A stretch of DNA of 45,703 nucleotides from Mycolicibacterium parafortuitum (GCF_002086815.1 NZ_MVID01000039.1:1-45703); one strand, 5' to 3'. Positions 1-8,869 are shown, numbered from the stretch's first letter. Program-made: numbers and translations. Notes: generated from the letters alone by a model not told the origin.

Positions 1-1157
1 CCCCCGCCCCGGGCACCCCGCCCGCGCCTGCCGACGAGCAGAAGCTGCCCCTCTCCGAGCAGATCAAGCAGGAGAAGATGCGGCGGCAGAGCAGCGATCA
101 GATGATCCAGATCCTGGCGATGCAGTTGCAGGCGTCCCAGTGCGGTCAGGAAGACGTGCTCGCGGGCAACGACGACCCGAACCTGCCGCTGATCACCTGC
201 TCCCAGGACGGCACCCAGGTCTACCTGCTGGACAAGTCGATCATCGCCGGCGAGGAGATCGCCAACGCGACGTCCGGGCTGAACCAGCAGGCCGGCGAGT
301 GGGTCGTCGACCTGGAGTTCAAGAGCCAGGGCGCCAAGACCTGGGCGGACTTCACCGCTGCCAACGTCGGTGTGCAGACGGCCTTCGTGCTCGACTCGAA
401 GGTGGTCAGCGCCCCCGTCATCAACGAACCGATCCCGGGCGGCAAGACGCAGATCACCGGGCGCTTCACCCAGGACTCCGCACGCGAGCTCGCCAACGTG
501 CTCAAGTACGGATCGCTGCCGCTGTCGTTCGAGTCGTCGGAGGCCGAGACCGTGTCGGCGACGCTCGGGCTGTCGTCGCTGCGCGCGGGCCTGATCGCCG
601 GCGCCGTCGGGCTGGCCGCTGTGCTGCTGTACGCGCTGCTGTACTACCGGGCCCTCGGTGTGCTGGTCGCGCTGTCGCTGGTCGCCTCAGGGGCGATGGT
701 GTTCGCGATCCTGGTGCTGCTCGGGCGGTGGATCAACTACACGCTGGACCTGGCGGGTATCGCGGGTCTGATCATCGGTATCGGTATGACGGCGGACTCG
801 TTCGTGGTGTTCTTCGAACGCATCAAGGACGAGATCCGTGAGGGCCGGTCGTTCCGGTCGGCGGTGCCCCGTGGTTGGGCCCGCGCCCGCAAGACCATCC
901 TGTCGGGCAACGGCGTCACGTTCCTCGCCGCGGCCGTGCTGTACTTCCTCGCGGTCGGCCAGGTGAAGGGCTTCGCGTTCACTCTCGGACTGACCACGAT
1001 CCTGGACGTCGTCGTCGTGTTCCTCGTGACCTGGCCGCTGGTGTTCATGGCGTCGAAGTCGTCGCTGTGGGCCAAGCCGTCGCTCAACGGGCTGGGGGCC
1101 GTCCAGCAGATCGCACGTGAACGCCGAGCGGCCGCGAACGCGGCGGGACGGGGATAG
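1..1157 (+). CDS. secD: Protein translocase subunit SecD (C-terminal part)
   Basis: SecD is the membrane subunit that, with SecF, uses the proton motive force to help SecYEG/SecA finish protein export. The reading frame is open from base 3, so the true start lies before the window; about 384 codons are visible. The visible part begins with a Pro/Ala-rich periplasmic segment, then the P1-type domain, then several hydrophobic helices from about base 580 to 1070. The SecD/SecF signature GIGMTADSFVVFFERIK lies near bases 775-830. The stop at 1155-1157 is four bases before secF, so the two are translationally coupled. Family and gene order (secD-secF-lipoprotein-apt-rel) are as in other mycobacteria. 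Confidence 0.96.
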   Translation, partial: PAPGTPPAPADEQKLPLSEQIKQEKMRRQSSDQMIQILAMQLQASQCGQEDVLAGNDDPNLPLITCSQDGTQVYLLDKSIIAGEEIANATSGLNQQAGEWVVDLEFKSQGAKTWADFTAANVGVQTAFVLDSKVVSAPVINEPIPGGKTQITGRFTQDSARELANVLKYGSLPLSFESSEAETVSATLGLSSLRAGLIAGAVGLAAVLLYALLYYRALGVLVALSLVASGAMVFAILVLLGRWINYTLDLAGIAGLIIGIGMTADSFVVFFERIKDEIREGRSFRSAVPRGWARARKTILSGNGVTFLAAAVLYFLAVGQVKGFAFTLGLTTILDVVVVFLVTWPLVFMASKSSLWAKPSLNGLGAVQQIARERRAAANAAGRG

Positions 1158-1161
1158 ACCT

Positions 1162-2469
1162 ATGGCGACACGTAACCGCGCCGACGTCGAATCGGGTGCC
1201 GTCGAGGCCCCCGACCTGGAATCGTCGGGCACCGAAGCGGCCAAGCACGGGTTCTTCGTCCGGCTCTACACCGGTACCGGCGCGTTCGAGGTCATCGGCA
1301 AGCGCAAGCTCTGGTACGCGGTCAGCGGCCTGATCGTGGCGGTGTCGATCGGCGCGATGCTGATCCGGGGCTTCACGTTCGGCATCGACTTCGAGGGCGG
1401 CACCAAGGTGTCGTTCCCGCGCAGCGATGTCTCCGCGACCACCCAGCAGGTCGAGACCGTGTTCAACGACACGATCGGCAACCCGCCCGAGTCGGTGGTG
1501 GTCGTCGGCAGCGGCGACTCCGCGACGTTCCAGATCCGCTCGGAGACCCTGGACAACGACCAGATCGTCGCGCTGCGTTCGGCGCTGTTCGAGCAGTTCC
1601 AGCCGAAGGGGCCGGACGGGCAGCCCAGCGAACAGGCGGTCAGCGATTCGGCGGTGTCGGAGACCTGGGGCGGCCAGATCACCCAGAAGGCGCTGATCGC
1701 GCTGGTGGTGTTCCTGGTGCTGGCGGCCATCTACATCACGGTGCGCTATGAGCGCTATATGGCGATCGCCGCGCTGGCGACGTTGCTGTTCGATCTCGTG
1801 GTGACCGCGGGCGTCTATGCACTGGTCGGTTTCGAGGTCACCCCGGCCACGGTGATCGGCCTGCTGACCATCCTCGGCTTCTCGCTCTACGACACCGTCA
1901 TCGTGTTCGACAAGGTCGAGGAGAACACCGAAGGGTTCCAGCACACCACCCGCCGCACCTTCGCCGAACAGGCCAACCTCGCCGTCAATCAGACGTTCAT
2001 GCGGTCGATCAACACCAGCTTGATCTCGGTGTTGCCGATCATCGCGCTGATGGTCGTCGCGGTGTGGCTGCTCGGCGTCGGCACCCTGATGGACCTCGCG
2101 CTGGTCCAGCTGGTCGGCGTCATCGTCGGCACCTATTCGTCGATCTACTTCGCCACCCCGTTGCTGGTCAGCCTGCGCGAGCGCACCGACCTGGTCCGCA
2201 AGCACACCCGGCGGGTGCTCAACCGGCGCCAGACCGCCGCGGCGCGGGCCGCGGGCCTCGACGTCTCGGACGAGGACGACGCGGGCGACGCGGGCACTGT
2301 CAACGCGGGCACTGTCAACGCGGGCACTGTCAACGCCGAGCCTGTCTCCGCGGCCGCCCGGCCGTCGACGCCGGCGCCGGACAAGCCCGCGCCGGGCGCA
2401 CGCCCGATCCGGCCGACCAGCAGCCGGACCGGGCGACCATCGGGTAAGCGCACCCCGCGGAACCGGTAG
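1162..2469 (+). CDS. secF: Protein translocase subunit SecF
   Basis: SecF partners SecD in the accessory Sec membrane complex. I chose ATG 1162 because a purine-rich GGGACGGGG precedes it; an upstream start at 1117 would overlap secD by 41 bases. This gives 435 residues. An N-terminal helix (LWYAVSGLIVAVSIGAML) is followed by the SecF-type FGIDFEGGTK motif, a periplasmic domain, and five helices with the ILGFSLYDTVIVFDKVEEN signature. The C-terminal tail of about 100 residues is charged and Pro/Ala-rich and contains three exact copies of the pentapeptide AGTVN (bases 2290-2334), a likely variable-length tail. The next gene starts 3 bases after the stop. Confidence 0.97.
   Translation: MATRNRADVESGAVEAPDLESSGTEAAKHGFFVRLYTGTGAFEVIGKRKLWYAVSGLIVAVSIGAMLIRGFTFGIDFEGGTKVSFPRSDVSATTQQVETVFNDTIGNPPESVVVVGSGDSATFQIRSETLDNDQIVALRSALFEQFQPKGPDGQPSEQAVSDSAVSETWGGQITQKALIALVVFLVLAAIYITVRYERYMAIAALATLLFDLVVTAGVYALVGFEVTPATVIGLLTILGFSLYDTVIVFDKVEENTEGFQHTTRRTFAEQANLAVNQTFMRSINTSLISVLPIIALMVVAVWLLGVGTLMDLALVQLVGVIVGTYSSIYFATPLLVSLRERTDLVRKHTRRVLNRRQTAAARAAGLDVSDEDDAGDAGTVNAGTVNAGTVNAEPVSAAARPSTPAPDKPAPGARPIRPTSSRTGRPSGKRTPRNR
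2290..2334 (+). repeat. Three tandem copies of a 15-bp unit inside secF
   Basis: GCGGGCACTGTCAAC is present three times head to tail with no mismatch, coding AGTVN x3 in the disordered SecF tail. Exact in-frame copies suggest recent slippage expansion and probable length differences between strains. Confidence 0.95.
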
Positions 2470-2472
2470 GCG

Positions 2473-4119
2473 ATGGCTCGCCGTTGGCGCACGCTGGCAG
2501 CGCTGCTCGCCCTCACGGGCGGCCTCGGGCTGACCTCGTGCGCAGAAGGAACCGCGGAATCGGTCGACTACGCCATCGACGGTGCGCTGAGCACCTACAA
2601 CACCAACACCGTCGCGGGCGCCGCGTCGGGCGGTCCGCAGGCCTTTGCGCGGGTGCTCACCGGGTTCAACTACCACGGCCCGGACGGGCAGATCGTCGGC
2701 GACCTCGACTTCGGCACCATCTCGGTGGTCGGGCGGAGCCCGCTGATCCTGGACTACGAGATCAAGGCCGAGGCCGTCTACTCCGACGGCAAACCGATCA
2801 CCTGTGACGACATGGTGCTCGCGTGGGCGTCGCAGTCGGGCAAGTTCCCGATGTTCGACGCCGCCAGTCGCGCCGGCTACACCGACATCGCGACCGTCGA
2901 CTGCGCGCCGGGGCAGAAGAAGGCGCGCGTCTCCTTCGCGCCGGAGCGCGCGTTCACCGATTACGGTCAGCTGTTCACCGCGACCTCGATGATGCCGTCG
3001 CACGTCATCGGTGACGTCCTGGGCCTCGGTGACGGGGCGGTCACCCGGGCGCTGCTCGACAACGACGTCCCGGCCGTGGAGCGCATCGCCCAGGTCTGGA
3101 ACTCGACCTGGAGCCTGACACCCGACCTGGACCTGAAGAAGTTCCCGTCGTCGGGTCCGTACAAGCTGGAGTCCGTCACCGACGAGGGCGCCGTGGTGCT
3201 GGTGACCAACGACAAGTGGTGGGGTGCGCCGCCGATCACGCCCCGGATCACCGTGTGGCCGCGCAGTCCGGAGACCCAGGACCGGGTCAACGAGGGCGCC
3301 TACGACGTCGTCGACATCGCGGCAGGGTCGTCAGGCACGTTGAACCTGCCCGACGACTACGTCCGCAGCGACGCGCCGTCGGCCGGTGTCGAACAGTTGA
3401 TCTTCGCGCCCCAGGGCCCGCTGGCCGCGGTGCCCGCCCGCCGGGCGGTGGCGCTGTGCACGCCGCGCGACGTGATCGCGCGCAACGCCGAGGCGCCGGT
3501 GGCCAACGTCAGGCTCAACACCGCGACCGAGGACGCCTACACCGGCGCCGAGGCCACCCCGCAGGTCAACGAGTTCGCCGTCGCCAACCCGGAGGCGGCC
3601 CGCGACGCGCTGGACGGGCGGCCGCTGACGGTGCGGATCGGCTACCAGTCGCCCAATGCACGGCTCGCGGCGACCGTCGGCACCATCGCGAAGGCCTGCG
3701 CGCCGGCCGGAATCACCGTCGAAGACGTCGCGACCGCCGACACCGGACCGCTGTCGTTGCGGGAGAACAAGATCGACGTGCTGATCGCCGCGACCGGGGG
3801 AGCGGCGGGCAGCGGCTCGACCGGCTCGTCGCTGATGGACGCCTACACCCTGCACAGCGCCAACGGCAACAACCTGCCCCGCTACCGCAACGAGCGCATC
3901 GACGCGATCATCTCGACGCTGGCGGTGACCTCCGACCCCAAGGAGCTCGCGCGTCTGCTCGGCGAGGCCGGCCCGATCCTGTGGGGCGATATGCCGACGC
4001 TGCCGCTGTACCGTCAGCAACGGACACTGCTGACCTCGACCAAGATGTTCGCGGTGACGGGCAACCCGACGCGATGGGGAGCGGGATGGAACATGGACCG
4101 GTGGAAGTTGAGCAAGTGA
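2473..4119 (+). CDS. ABC-type solute-binding lipoprotein, family 5 (peptide/DppA-like)
   Basis: This 548-residue exported lipoprotein has a signal sequence ending in a lipobox (LTSC, Cys about residue 23), so it should be anchored to the outer face of the cytoplasmic membrane. The body follows the family 5 extracellular solute-binding pattern (SBP_bac_5): an early ALSTYNTNT segment, YSDGKPITCDDMVLAW near residues 100-120, and a C-terminal segment of the W.DMPTLPLYR type. It sits between secF and apt as does the M. tuberculosis lipoprotein Rv2585c, with no permease or ATPase genes nearby. Its role may therefore be a stand-alone binding or chaperone-like function rather than a complete importer; the ligand is unknown. 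It starts 3 bases after secF and overlaps apt by 4 bases. Confidence 0.9.
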   Translation: MARRWRTLAALLALTGGLGLTSCAEGTAESVDYAIDGALSTYNTNTVAGAASGGPQAFARVLTGFNYHGPDGQIVGDLDFGTISVVGRSPLILDYEIKAEAVYSDGKPITCDDMVLAWASQSGKFPMFDAASRAGYTDIATVDCAPGQKKARVSFAPERAFTDYGQLFTATSMMPSHVIGDVLGLGDGAVTRALLDNDVPAVERIAQVWNSTWSLTPDLDLKKFPSSGPYKLESVTDEGAVVLVTNDKWWGAPPITPRITVWPRSPETQDRVNEGAYDVVDIAAGSSGTLNLPDDYVRSDAPSAGVEQLIFAPQGPLAAVPARRAVALCTPRDVIARNAEAPVANVRLNTATEDAYTGAEATPQVNEFAVANPEAARDALDGRPLTVRIGYQSPNARLAATVGTIAKACAPAGITVEDVATADTGPLSLRENKIDVLIAATGGAAGSGSTGSSLMDAYTLHSANGNNLPRYRNERIDAIISTLAVTSDPKELARLLGEAGPILWGDMPTLPLYRQQRTLLTSTKMFAVTGNPTRWGAGWNMDRWKLSK

Positions 4120-4655
4120 GCATCGACGACAGCTCCGACATCGCCGAGGTGATCCGGGCCCTGATGCGCGAGGTCCCCGACTTCCCGGAGCCGGGTGTCC
4201 AGTTCAAGGATCTGACGCCGGTGCTGGCCGACGCGTACGGGCTGGCCCGGGTGAGCAAGGCGATCGCCGACAGCGCCCGCGGCGCCGACCTGATCGCCGG
4301 GGTGGACGCGCGCGGCTTCCTGCTCGGCGGTGCGGTCGCGATATCGCTCGGGATCGGGGTGCTCGCCGTGCGCAAGGGCGGCAAACTTCCCCCGCCGGTG
4401 CTGGGCCAGACCTACACCCTCGAGTACGGCTCGGCCACGCTCGAAGTCCCCGCCGACGGGGTCGACCTCGCGGGCCGCTCCGTCGTGGTGATCGACGACG
4501 TGCTGGCCACCGGAGGCACCCTGGCCGCGACGCACCAGCTGCTCACCAGGGCCGGCGCGAACGTGACCGGGGCCGTGGTGATGATGGAACTCACCGAGCT
4601 CGGCGGACGGGCGGCGGTGGAACCACTCGAGGTCACCAGCCTGTACACCGTCTGA
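4116..4655 (+). CDS. apt: Adenine phosphoribosyltransferase
   Basis: Apt converts adenine and PRPP to AMP plus pyrophosphate in purine salvage, in the cytoplasm. The 179-residue protein has the type I PRTase PRPP-binding motif VVVIDDVLATGGTLAA (about residues 125-140), the PDFPEPGVQFKDLTP N-terminal signature and the DARGFLLGGAVA hood region. The GTG start at 4116 overlaps the upstream TGA in a GTGA arrangement, which favours it. An in-frame ATG at 4086 would lengthen the protein by 10 residues and cannot be excluded. Linkage to rel joins purine salvage with (p)ppGpp metabolism, as is common in bacteria. Confidence 0.95.
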   Translation: MSIDDSSDIAEVIRALMREVPDFPEPGVQFKDLTPVLADAYGLARVSKAIADSARGADLIAGVDARGFLLGGAVAISLGIGVLAVRKGGKLPPPVLGQTYTLEYGSATLEVPADGVDLAGRSVVVIDDVLATGGTLAATHQLLTRAGANVTGAVVMMELTELGGRAAVEPLEVTSLYTV

Positions 4656-4693
4656 GCGGGATATCCTTCGAAGAGCACAGACCGGAGGTGAAC

Positions 4694-7066
4694 ATGGCCG
4701 ACAAGGTTCGCACGAACCCGGGGTCCGGCCAGGCTGTGCAGACACCCGGCCCGGCCGCGGTGGCCAGCCCGGAGACGCAGCCGATGGAGGTCGTCAAGCC
4801 TGCCCAGACCAGCGCGTCGCGGCGGGTGCGGGCCCGGCTGGCGCGCCGGATGACCTCGCAGCGCAGCGCGATCAACCCGGTGCTCGAACCGCTGGTCGCG
4901 GTGCACCGGGAGATCTACCCCAAGGCCGATCTGACCTTGCTGCAGAAGGCCTATGAGGTCGCCGAGCAGCGGCACGCCGATCAGCTGCGCAAATCCGGGG
5001 ATCCGTACATCACCCACCCGCTGGCGGTGGCCAACATCCTCGCCGAGCTCGGCATGGACACCACCACGCTGATCGCGGCGCTGCTGCACGACACCGTCGA
5101 GGACACCGGCTACACGCTGGAGGCGCTGACCGCCGAGTTCGGCGTCGAGGTCGGTCACCTCGTGGACGGCGTGACCAAATTGGACAAGGTCGCGCTGGGC
5201 TCCGCCGCCGAGGGCGAGACCATCCGCAAGATGATCATCGCGATGGCGCGCGACCCGCGCGTGCTGGTGATCAAGGTCGCCGACCGGCTGCACAACATGC
5301 GCACGATGCGTTTCCTGCCGCCCGAGAAGCAGGCCCGCAAGGCCAAGGAGACGCTGGAAGTCATTGCGCCTCTTGCGCATCGGCTCGGCATGGCGACGGT
5401 CAAATGGGAGCTCGAGGATCTGTCGTTCGCGATTCTGCACCCGAAGAAGTACGAGGAGATCGTGCGGCTGGTCGCCGACCGGGCGCCGTCGCGCGACACC
5501 TATCTGGCCAAGGTGCGCGCCGAGATCACCGCAACGCTGAACGCGTCGAAGATCAACGCGACGGTCGAGGGCAGGCCGAAGCACTACTGGTCGATCTACC
5601 AGAAGATGATCGTCAAGGGCCGCGACTTCGACGACATCCACGACCTGGTCGGTGTCCGGATCCTGTGCGACGAGGTGCGCGACTGCTACGCCGCCGTCGG
5701 TGTGGTGCACTCGCTGTGGCAGCCGATCGCCGGGCGGTTCAAGGACTACATCGCCCAGCCGCGGTTCGGGGTGTACCAGTCGCTGCACACCACGGTCGTC
5801 GGTCCGGAGGGCAAACCGCTGGAAGTGCAGATCCGCACGATCGACATGCACAAGACCGCCGAGTACGGCATCGCCGCGCACTGGCGCTACAAGGAGGCCA
5901 AGGGCCGCAACGGGGTTCCGGGTGGCCACACTGCCACCGAGATCGACGACATGGCCTGGATGCGGCAGCTGCTGGACTGGCAGCGGGAAGCCGCAGACCC
6001 GGGGGAGTTCCTGGAGTCGCTGCGTTACGACCTTGCGGTGCAAGAGATCTTCGTGTTCACGCCGAAGGGCGACGTGATCACGCTGCCGACCGGGTCGACG
6101 CCGGTGGACTTCGCCTACGCGGTGCACACCGAGGTCGGGCACCGCTGCATCGGCGCCCGGGTCAACGGCCGGCTGGTCGCGCTGGAACGCAAACTCGAAA
6201 ACGGGGAAGTGGTCGAGGTTTTCACCTCGAAAGCCCCGAACGCGGGCCCGTCGCGGGACTGGCAGAGCTTTGTGGTGTCGCCGCGGGCGAAGGCCAAGAT
6301 CCGGCAGTGGTTCGCCAAGGAGCGGCGCGAGGAGGCGCTGGACTCCGGCAAGGAGGCCATCGCCCGTGAAGTGCGCCGCGGCGGACTTCCGTTGCAGCGT
6401 TTGATGAATGCCGAGACGATGGCGGCGCTGGCGCGCGAGCTGCGCTACACGGACGTCTCGGCGCTCTACACCGCGGTCGGTGAGGGCCACATTTCGGCGC
6501 GCCATGTCGTGCAGCGGCTGCTGGCGCAGCTCGGCGGTGACGACGAGGCGGCCGACGAGATCGCCGAACGGTCCACCCCGGCGACCATGCCGGTGCGGCA
6601 GCGCACCAGCGAGGACGTCGGTGTCGCGGTCCCCGGCGCGCCGGGCGTGCTGACCAAGCTCGCCAAGTGCTGCACACCGGTGCCCGGTGACAACATCATG
6701 GGCTTCGTCACCCGCGGCGGCGGGGTCAGCGTGCACCGCACCGACTGCACGAATGCCGCGTCGCTGCAACAACAGTCCGAACGGATCATCGAGGTGGAGT
6801 GGGCGCCGTCGCCGTCGTCGGTGTTCCTGGTCGCGATCCAGGTCGAGGCGCTCGACCGGCACCGGCTGCTGTCGGATGTCACGCGGGTGCTCGCCGACGA
6901 GAAGGTCAACATCCTGTCGGCGTCGGTGACGACGTCGAACGACCGGGTCGCGATCAGCCGGTTCACCTTCGAGATGGGCGACCCGAAGCACCTCGGCCAC
7001 GTGCTCAACGTGGTGCGCAACGTGGAGGGTGTGTACGACGTCTACCGGGTCACCTCAGCGGCGTGA
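4694..7066 (+). CDS. relA: Bifunctional (p)ppGpp synthetase/hydrolase Rel
   Basis: This long RelA/SpoT homologue makes and degrades (p)ppGpp in the stringent response. ATG 4694 lies five bases after GGAGG (4684-4688) and gives 790 residues, the length I remember for M. tuberculosis Rel; a GTG at 4688 would add two residues. Domains in order are: HD hydrolase at about 60-200 with the HDTVED motif (H132, D133) and KVADRLHNMRT; synthetase at about 250-385 (GRPKHYWSIYQKM, RFGVYQSLHTTV); TGS at about 449-512; a middle region with adjacent Cys (KCCTPVPGD) near 655; and ACT at about 708-790. The intact HD motif argues for hydrolase activity as well as synthesis. The 3' end overlaps the convergent regulator by 12 bases. 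Confidence 0.97.
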   Translation: MADKVRTNPGSGQAVQTPGPAAVASPETQPMEVVKPAQTSASRRVRARLARRMTSQRSAINPVLEPLVAVHREIYPKADLTLLQKAYEVAEQRHADQLRKSGDPYITHPLAVANILAELGMDTTTLIAALLHDTVEDTGYTLEALTAEFGVEVGHLVDGVTKLDKVALGSAAEGETIRKMIIAMARDPRVLVIKVADRLHNMRTMRFLPPEKQARKAKETLEVIAPLAHRLGMATVKWELEDLSFAILHPKKYEEIVRLVADRAPSRDTYLAKVRAEITATLNASKINATVEGRPKHYWSIYQKMIVKGRDFDDIHDLVGVRILCDEVRDCYAAVGVVHSLWQPIAGRFKDYIAQPRFGVYQSLHTTVVGPEGKPLEVQIRTIDMHKTAEYGIAAHWRYKEAKGRNGVPGGHTATEIDDMAWMRQLLDWQREAADPGEFLESLRYDLAVQEIFVFTPKGDVITLPTGSTPVDFAYAVHTEVGHRCIGARVNGRLVALERKLENGEVVEVFTSKAPNAGPSRDWQSFVVSPRAKAKIRQWFAKERREEALDSGKEAIAREVRRGGLPLQRLMNAETMAALARELRYTDVSALYTAVGEGHISARHVVQRLLAQLGGDDEAADEIAERSTPATMPVRQRTSEDVGVAVPGAPGVLTKLAKCCTPVPGDNIMGFVTRGGGVSVHRTDCTNAASLQQQSERIIEVEWAPSPSSVFLVAIQVEALDRHRLLSDVTRVLADEKVNILSASVTTSNDRVAISRFTFEMGDPKHLGHVLNVVRNVEGVYDVYRVTSAA

Positions 7067-7588
7067 GCCACCCGGCATCAGGACGGTGCTGAGCAGACGC
7101 CTGGTGCGGCCCTCGGCACGCGGATGATCGAGCCGTGCGGCGATCACCGCGGCGAGTTCGTCGCGCAGCTCCCGTAGTTCGTCGTCGGACAGCCACAGCG
7201 CCGCCTGGGTGAAGGACACACCGTCAGCGGCCACATCGGCATCCGGTGTTGCCAGGTAGCGGTCGAAATCGGCCATCAACATCGCGACGAAGGCGGCGAA
7301 CGCCCGCCGGTGGTCGTCGCGGCTCATGGTGCGCGCCTGCTCCGCGGTGACCACAGCGGCAGGCACGTGGAGCCGGAACGTCCGCTCGGTGGCACCTCGG
7401 ATGCGTTTCTCACTGGTCACCGTCAGGACCCCGGCATCGGCCAGCGCGGCCACGTGCCGGTACAGCGAGGCGGCGGCGATGTCCGAGAGTTCGGCGCGTA
7501 GTTCGCTCGTGGTCAACTCGCTGCCGTCCGACATTGCCTGGACGATGCGCATCCGGACAGGGTGGAGCAGGAGGTCCAGTGCGTTCAT
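7055..7588 (-). CDS. Winged-helix transcriptional regulator (ArsR/HTH_20-like)
   Basis: This 177-residue cytoplasmic regulator starts at ATG 7588. Its N-terminal 80 residues form a winged helix of ArsR/HTH_20 type: HPVRMRIVQAMSDGSELTTSELRAEL, then DIAAASLYRHVAALADAGVLTVTSEKR. The C-terminal half is helical and probably senses a ligand or dimerises. No Cys metal site of the classical ArsR kind is visible, so metal sensing is unlikely. It is divergent from the 119-residue gene at 7642, and two perfect inverted repeats lie in the 53-base gap, so autoregulation and control of that neighbour are likely. It overlaps the 3' end of rel by 12 bases. It was not part of the conserved rel-ppiB neighbourhood I know. 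Confidence 0.82.
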   Translation of the reverse strand: MNALDLLLHPVRMRIVQAMSDGSELTTSELRAELSDIAAASLYRHVAALADAGVLTVTSEKRIRGATERTFRLHVPAAVVTAEQARTMSRDDHRRAFAAFVAMLMADFDRYLATPDADVAADGVSFTQAALWLSDDELRELRDELAAVIAARLDHPRAEGRTRRLLSTVLMPGGSRR

Positions 7589-7596
7589 CTCACTAT

Positions 7597-7610
7597 TATC
7601 AACCTTGATA
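7597..7610. promoter_or_regulatory. Inverted repeat, candidate operator 1 of the winged-helix regulator
   Basis: TATCAA-CC-TTGATA is a perfect 6+6 palindrome, 9 bases from the regulator start codon and 32 bases from the start of the divergent gene. Its place in an AT-rich gap between divergent genes fits an operator/promoter site. Confidence 0.65.
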
Positions 7611-7613
7611 CCA

Positions 7614-7629
7614 TTCTCAACAATGAGAA
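7614..7629. promoter_or_regulatory. Inverted repeat, candidate operator 2 of the winged-helix regulator
   Basis: TTCTCA-ACAA-TGAGAA is a perfect 6+6 palindrome directly before the ribosome binding site GGAGGAG of the gene starting at 7642. Binding here would block transcription or translation initiation of that gene. Confidence 0.6.
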
Positions 7630-7641
7630 AGGAGGAGTGTG

Positions 7642-8001
7642 ATGGCAGAACTCCGAATAGAAGGTGACCAGTTGCGGCTGCACCTGACGCGGGCAGAGAA
7701 GATCGCCGGCCTGCACGGTGACATCCGGGTGCCGTTGTCAGCGGTGCGGTCCGTCGAGGTCGCCGACGACGCGTTGGCCGCGGTGACCGGTATGCGGGCG
7801 CCCGGTCTGCACTGGCCCGGCCGGACCAAGATCGGCACGTGGCGCCGCCGCGGCGGCAAGACCTTCGCCGTCGCACGGGCGGGCCGCCCGGCGGTGCAGA
7901 TCGAACTGAGCGGCCAGGACTACGACCGCCTGGTGGTCAGCGTCGCCGACGCGCACGCCGACGCGGAGTCGCTTCGGCTCAGTCGAGCTGAATCTTCTTG
8001 A
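7642..8001 (+). CDS. Small conserved hypothetical protein paired with the divergent regulator
   Basis: This is a 119-residue soluble protein with no signal peptide or membrane helix. I chose ATG 7642 because GGAGGAG at 7631-7637 is correctly spaced; GTG 7639 is too close. The alternating beta pattern (LRIEGDQLRLHL, IRVPLSAVRSVEV, KTFAVARAGRPAVQIEL, DYDRLVVSVAD) and the glycine-rich centre are reminiscent of bacterial PH-like (bPH) folds, but I cannot establish this without structure comparison. It is probably the regulatory target of the divergent winged-helix protein. Its last 23 bases overlap the convergent ppiB. The function is unknown. Confidence 0.75.
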   Translation: MAELRIEGDQLRLHLTRAEKIAGLHGDIRVPLSAVRSVEVADDALAAVTGMRAPGLHWPGRTKIGTWRRRGGKTFAVARAGRPAVQIELSGQDYDRLVVSVADAHADAESLRLSRAESS

Positions 8002-8869
8002 CCGTCGTCGCGAGCGCCGGCGGGCCATCGGGGCCGCCGCCGTCGACACCGGCTTCGGCGATCTTGTCCAGCGTCGCCAGGCCGGTGTCGTCGATCTTGC
8101 CGAACACCGTGTACTGCGGGGGCAACTGCGAATCCCGGTAGACCAGGAAGAACTGGCTGCCATTGGTGCCCGGGCCGGCGTTGGCCATCGCGAGCGTGCC
8201 GCGCGGGTAGACCACGGGTGCGTTGAGCTTCGGGTCGTCGGGCTGGAACTGGTCTGTCGGGTACTCGTTGGCGAACTCGTAGCCCGGCCCGCCGGTGCCT
8301 TCGCCGGTCGGGTCACCGCACTGCAGCACGCCCAGCGATTCGCTGGTGGTCAGTCGGTGGCACGGGGTGTCGTTGAAGAAGCCTTGCTGGGCGAGGCTGG
8401 CGAAGCTGTTGACCGTGCAGGGGGACTTGCCGTTGTCCAGCAGCAGCCCGATGTTGCCCTGGTTGGTCTCCATGCTGGCGCTGACCTCGGCGGGATCCGT
8501 CGGAACCTTGCCGGTGCGCGGCGGGTTGTTCGGCTTGCTGGCCGCGTCTGCCGACTTCGGGTACTGGCAGTTGCCGCCGAGCCCTTCGGGTGCACTGAAC
8601 TCGGGCAGCGCGGCAGCCTCGGCCGGCGGCGGCACGTCGAACGGCGACGACGTCTGCGTGGTGCTCGTCGACGCGGACGCGGTCTGGTCGCCCGAATCGC
8701 GGTTGACGAGGACGATCGTCGCGACGACCGCGGCGATCACGAGGACCGCGCCGACCGCGGAGCCGATGATCGTGTACTGGCGACGCTTGCGTTCCCGCTC
8801 GGCCCGATGCTCGAGCTGACGCTCCAGCTTGCGCTTGGCAGTTGCACGCCGTTGTTCGTTCGTCGGCAC
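7979..8869 (-). CDS. ppiB: Membrane-anchored cyclophilin-type peptidyl-prolyl isomerase
   Basis: PpiB isomerises Xaa-Pro bonds in exported proteins. GTG 8869 was chosen because AAGGAGG lies nine bases upstream and the N-terminus then matches the mycobacterial form (VPTNEQRRATAKRKLERQLE); this gives 296 residues. A basic helical N-terminus (about 1-31) is followed by one transmembrane segment (about 32-54), a Ser/Thr/Pro-rich linker and a cyclophilin domain from about 125. The core FANEYP and GTLAMANAGPGTNGSQFFLVY motifs are intact. Cys residues in the N-terminal part of the domain (NCQYP, SPCTVN, TPCHR, LQCGDP) could form disulfides outside the membrane. Divergent from the MBL hydrolase. Confidence 0.93.
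   Translation of the reverse strand: MPTNEQRRATAKRKLERQLEHRAERERKRRQYTIIGSAVGAVLVIAAVVATIVLVNRDSGDQTASASTSTTQTSSPFDVPPPAEAAALPEFSAPEGLGGNCQYPKSADAASKPNNPPRTGKVPTDPAEVSASMETNQGNIGLLLDNGKSPCTVNSFASLAQQGFFNDTPCHRLTTSESLGVLQCGDPTGEGTGGPGYEFANEYPTDQFQPDDPKLNAPVVYPRGTLAMANAGPGTNGSQFFLVYRDSQLPPQYTVFGKIDDTGLATLDKIAEAGVDGGGPDGPPALATTVKKIQLD

Noticed and set aside
4412..7000. An 862-codon minus-strand open frame opposite rel
   Set aside because: It is a shadow of the clearly recognisable Rel protein, with low-complexity basic composition and no start signal.
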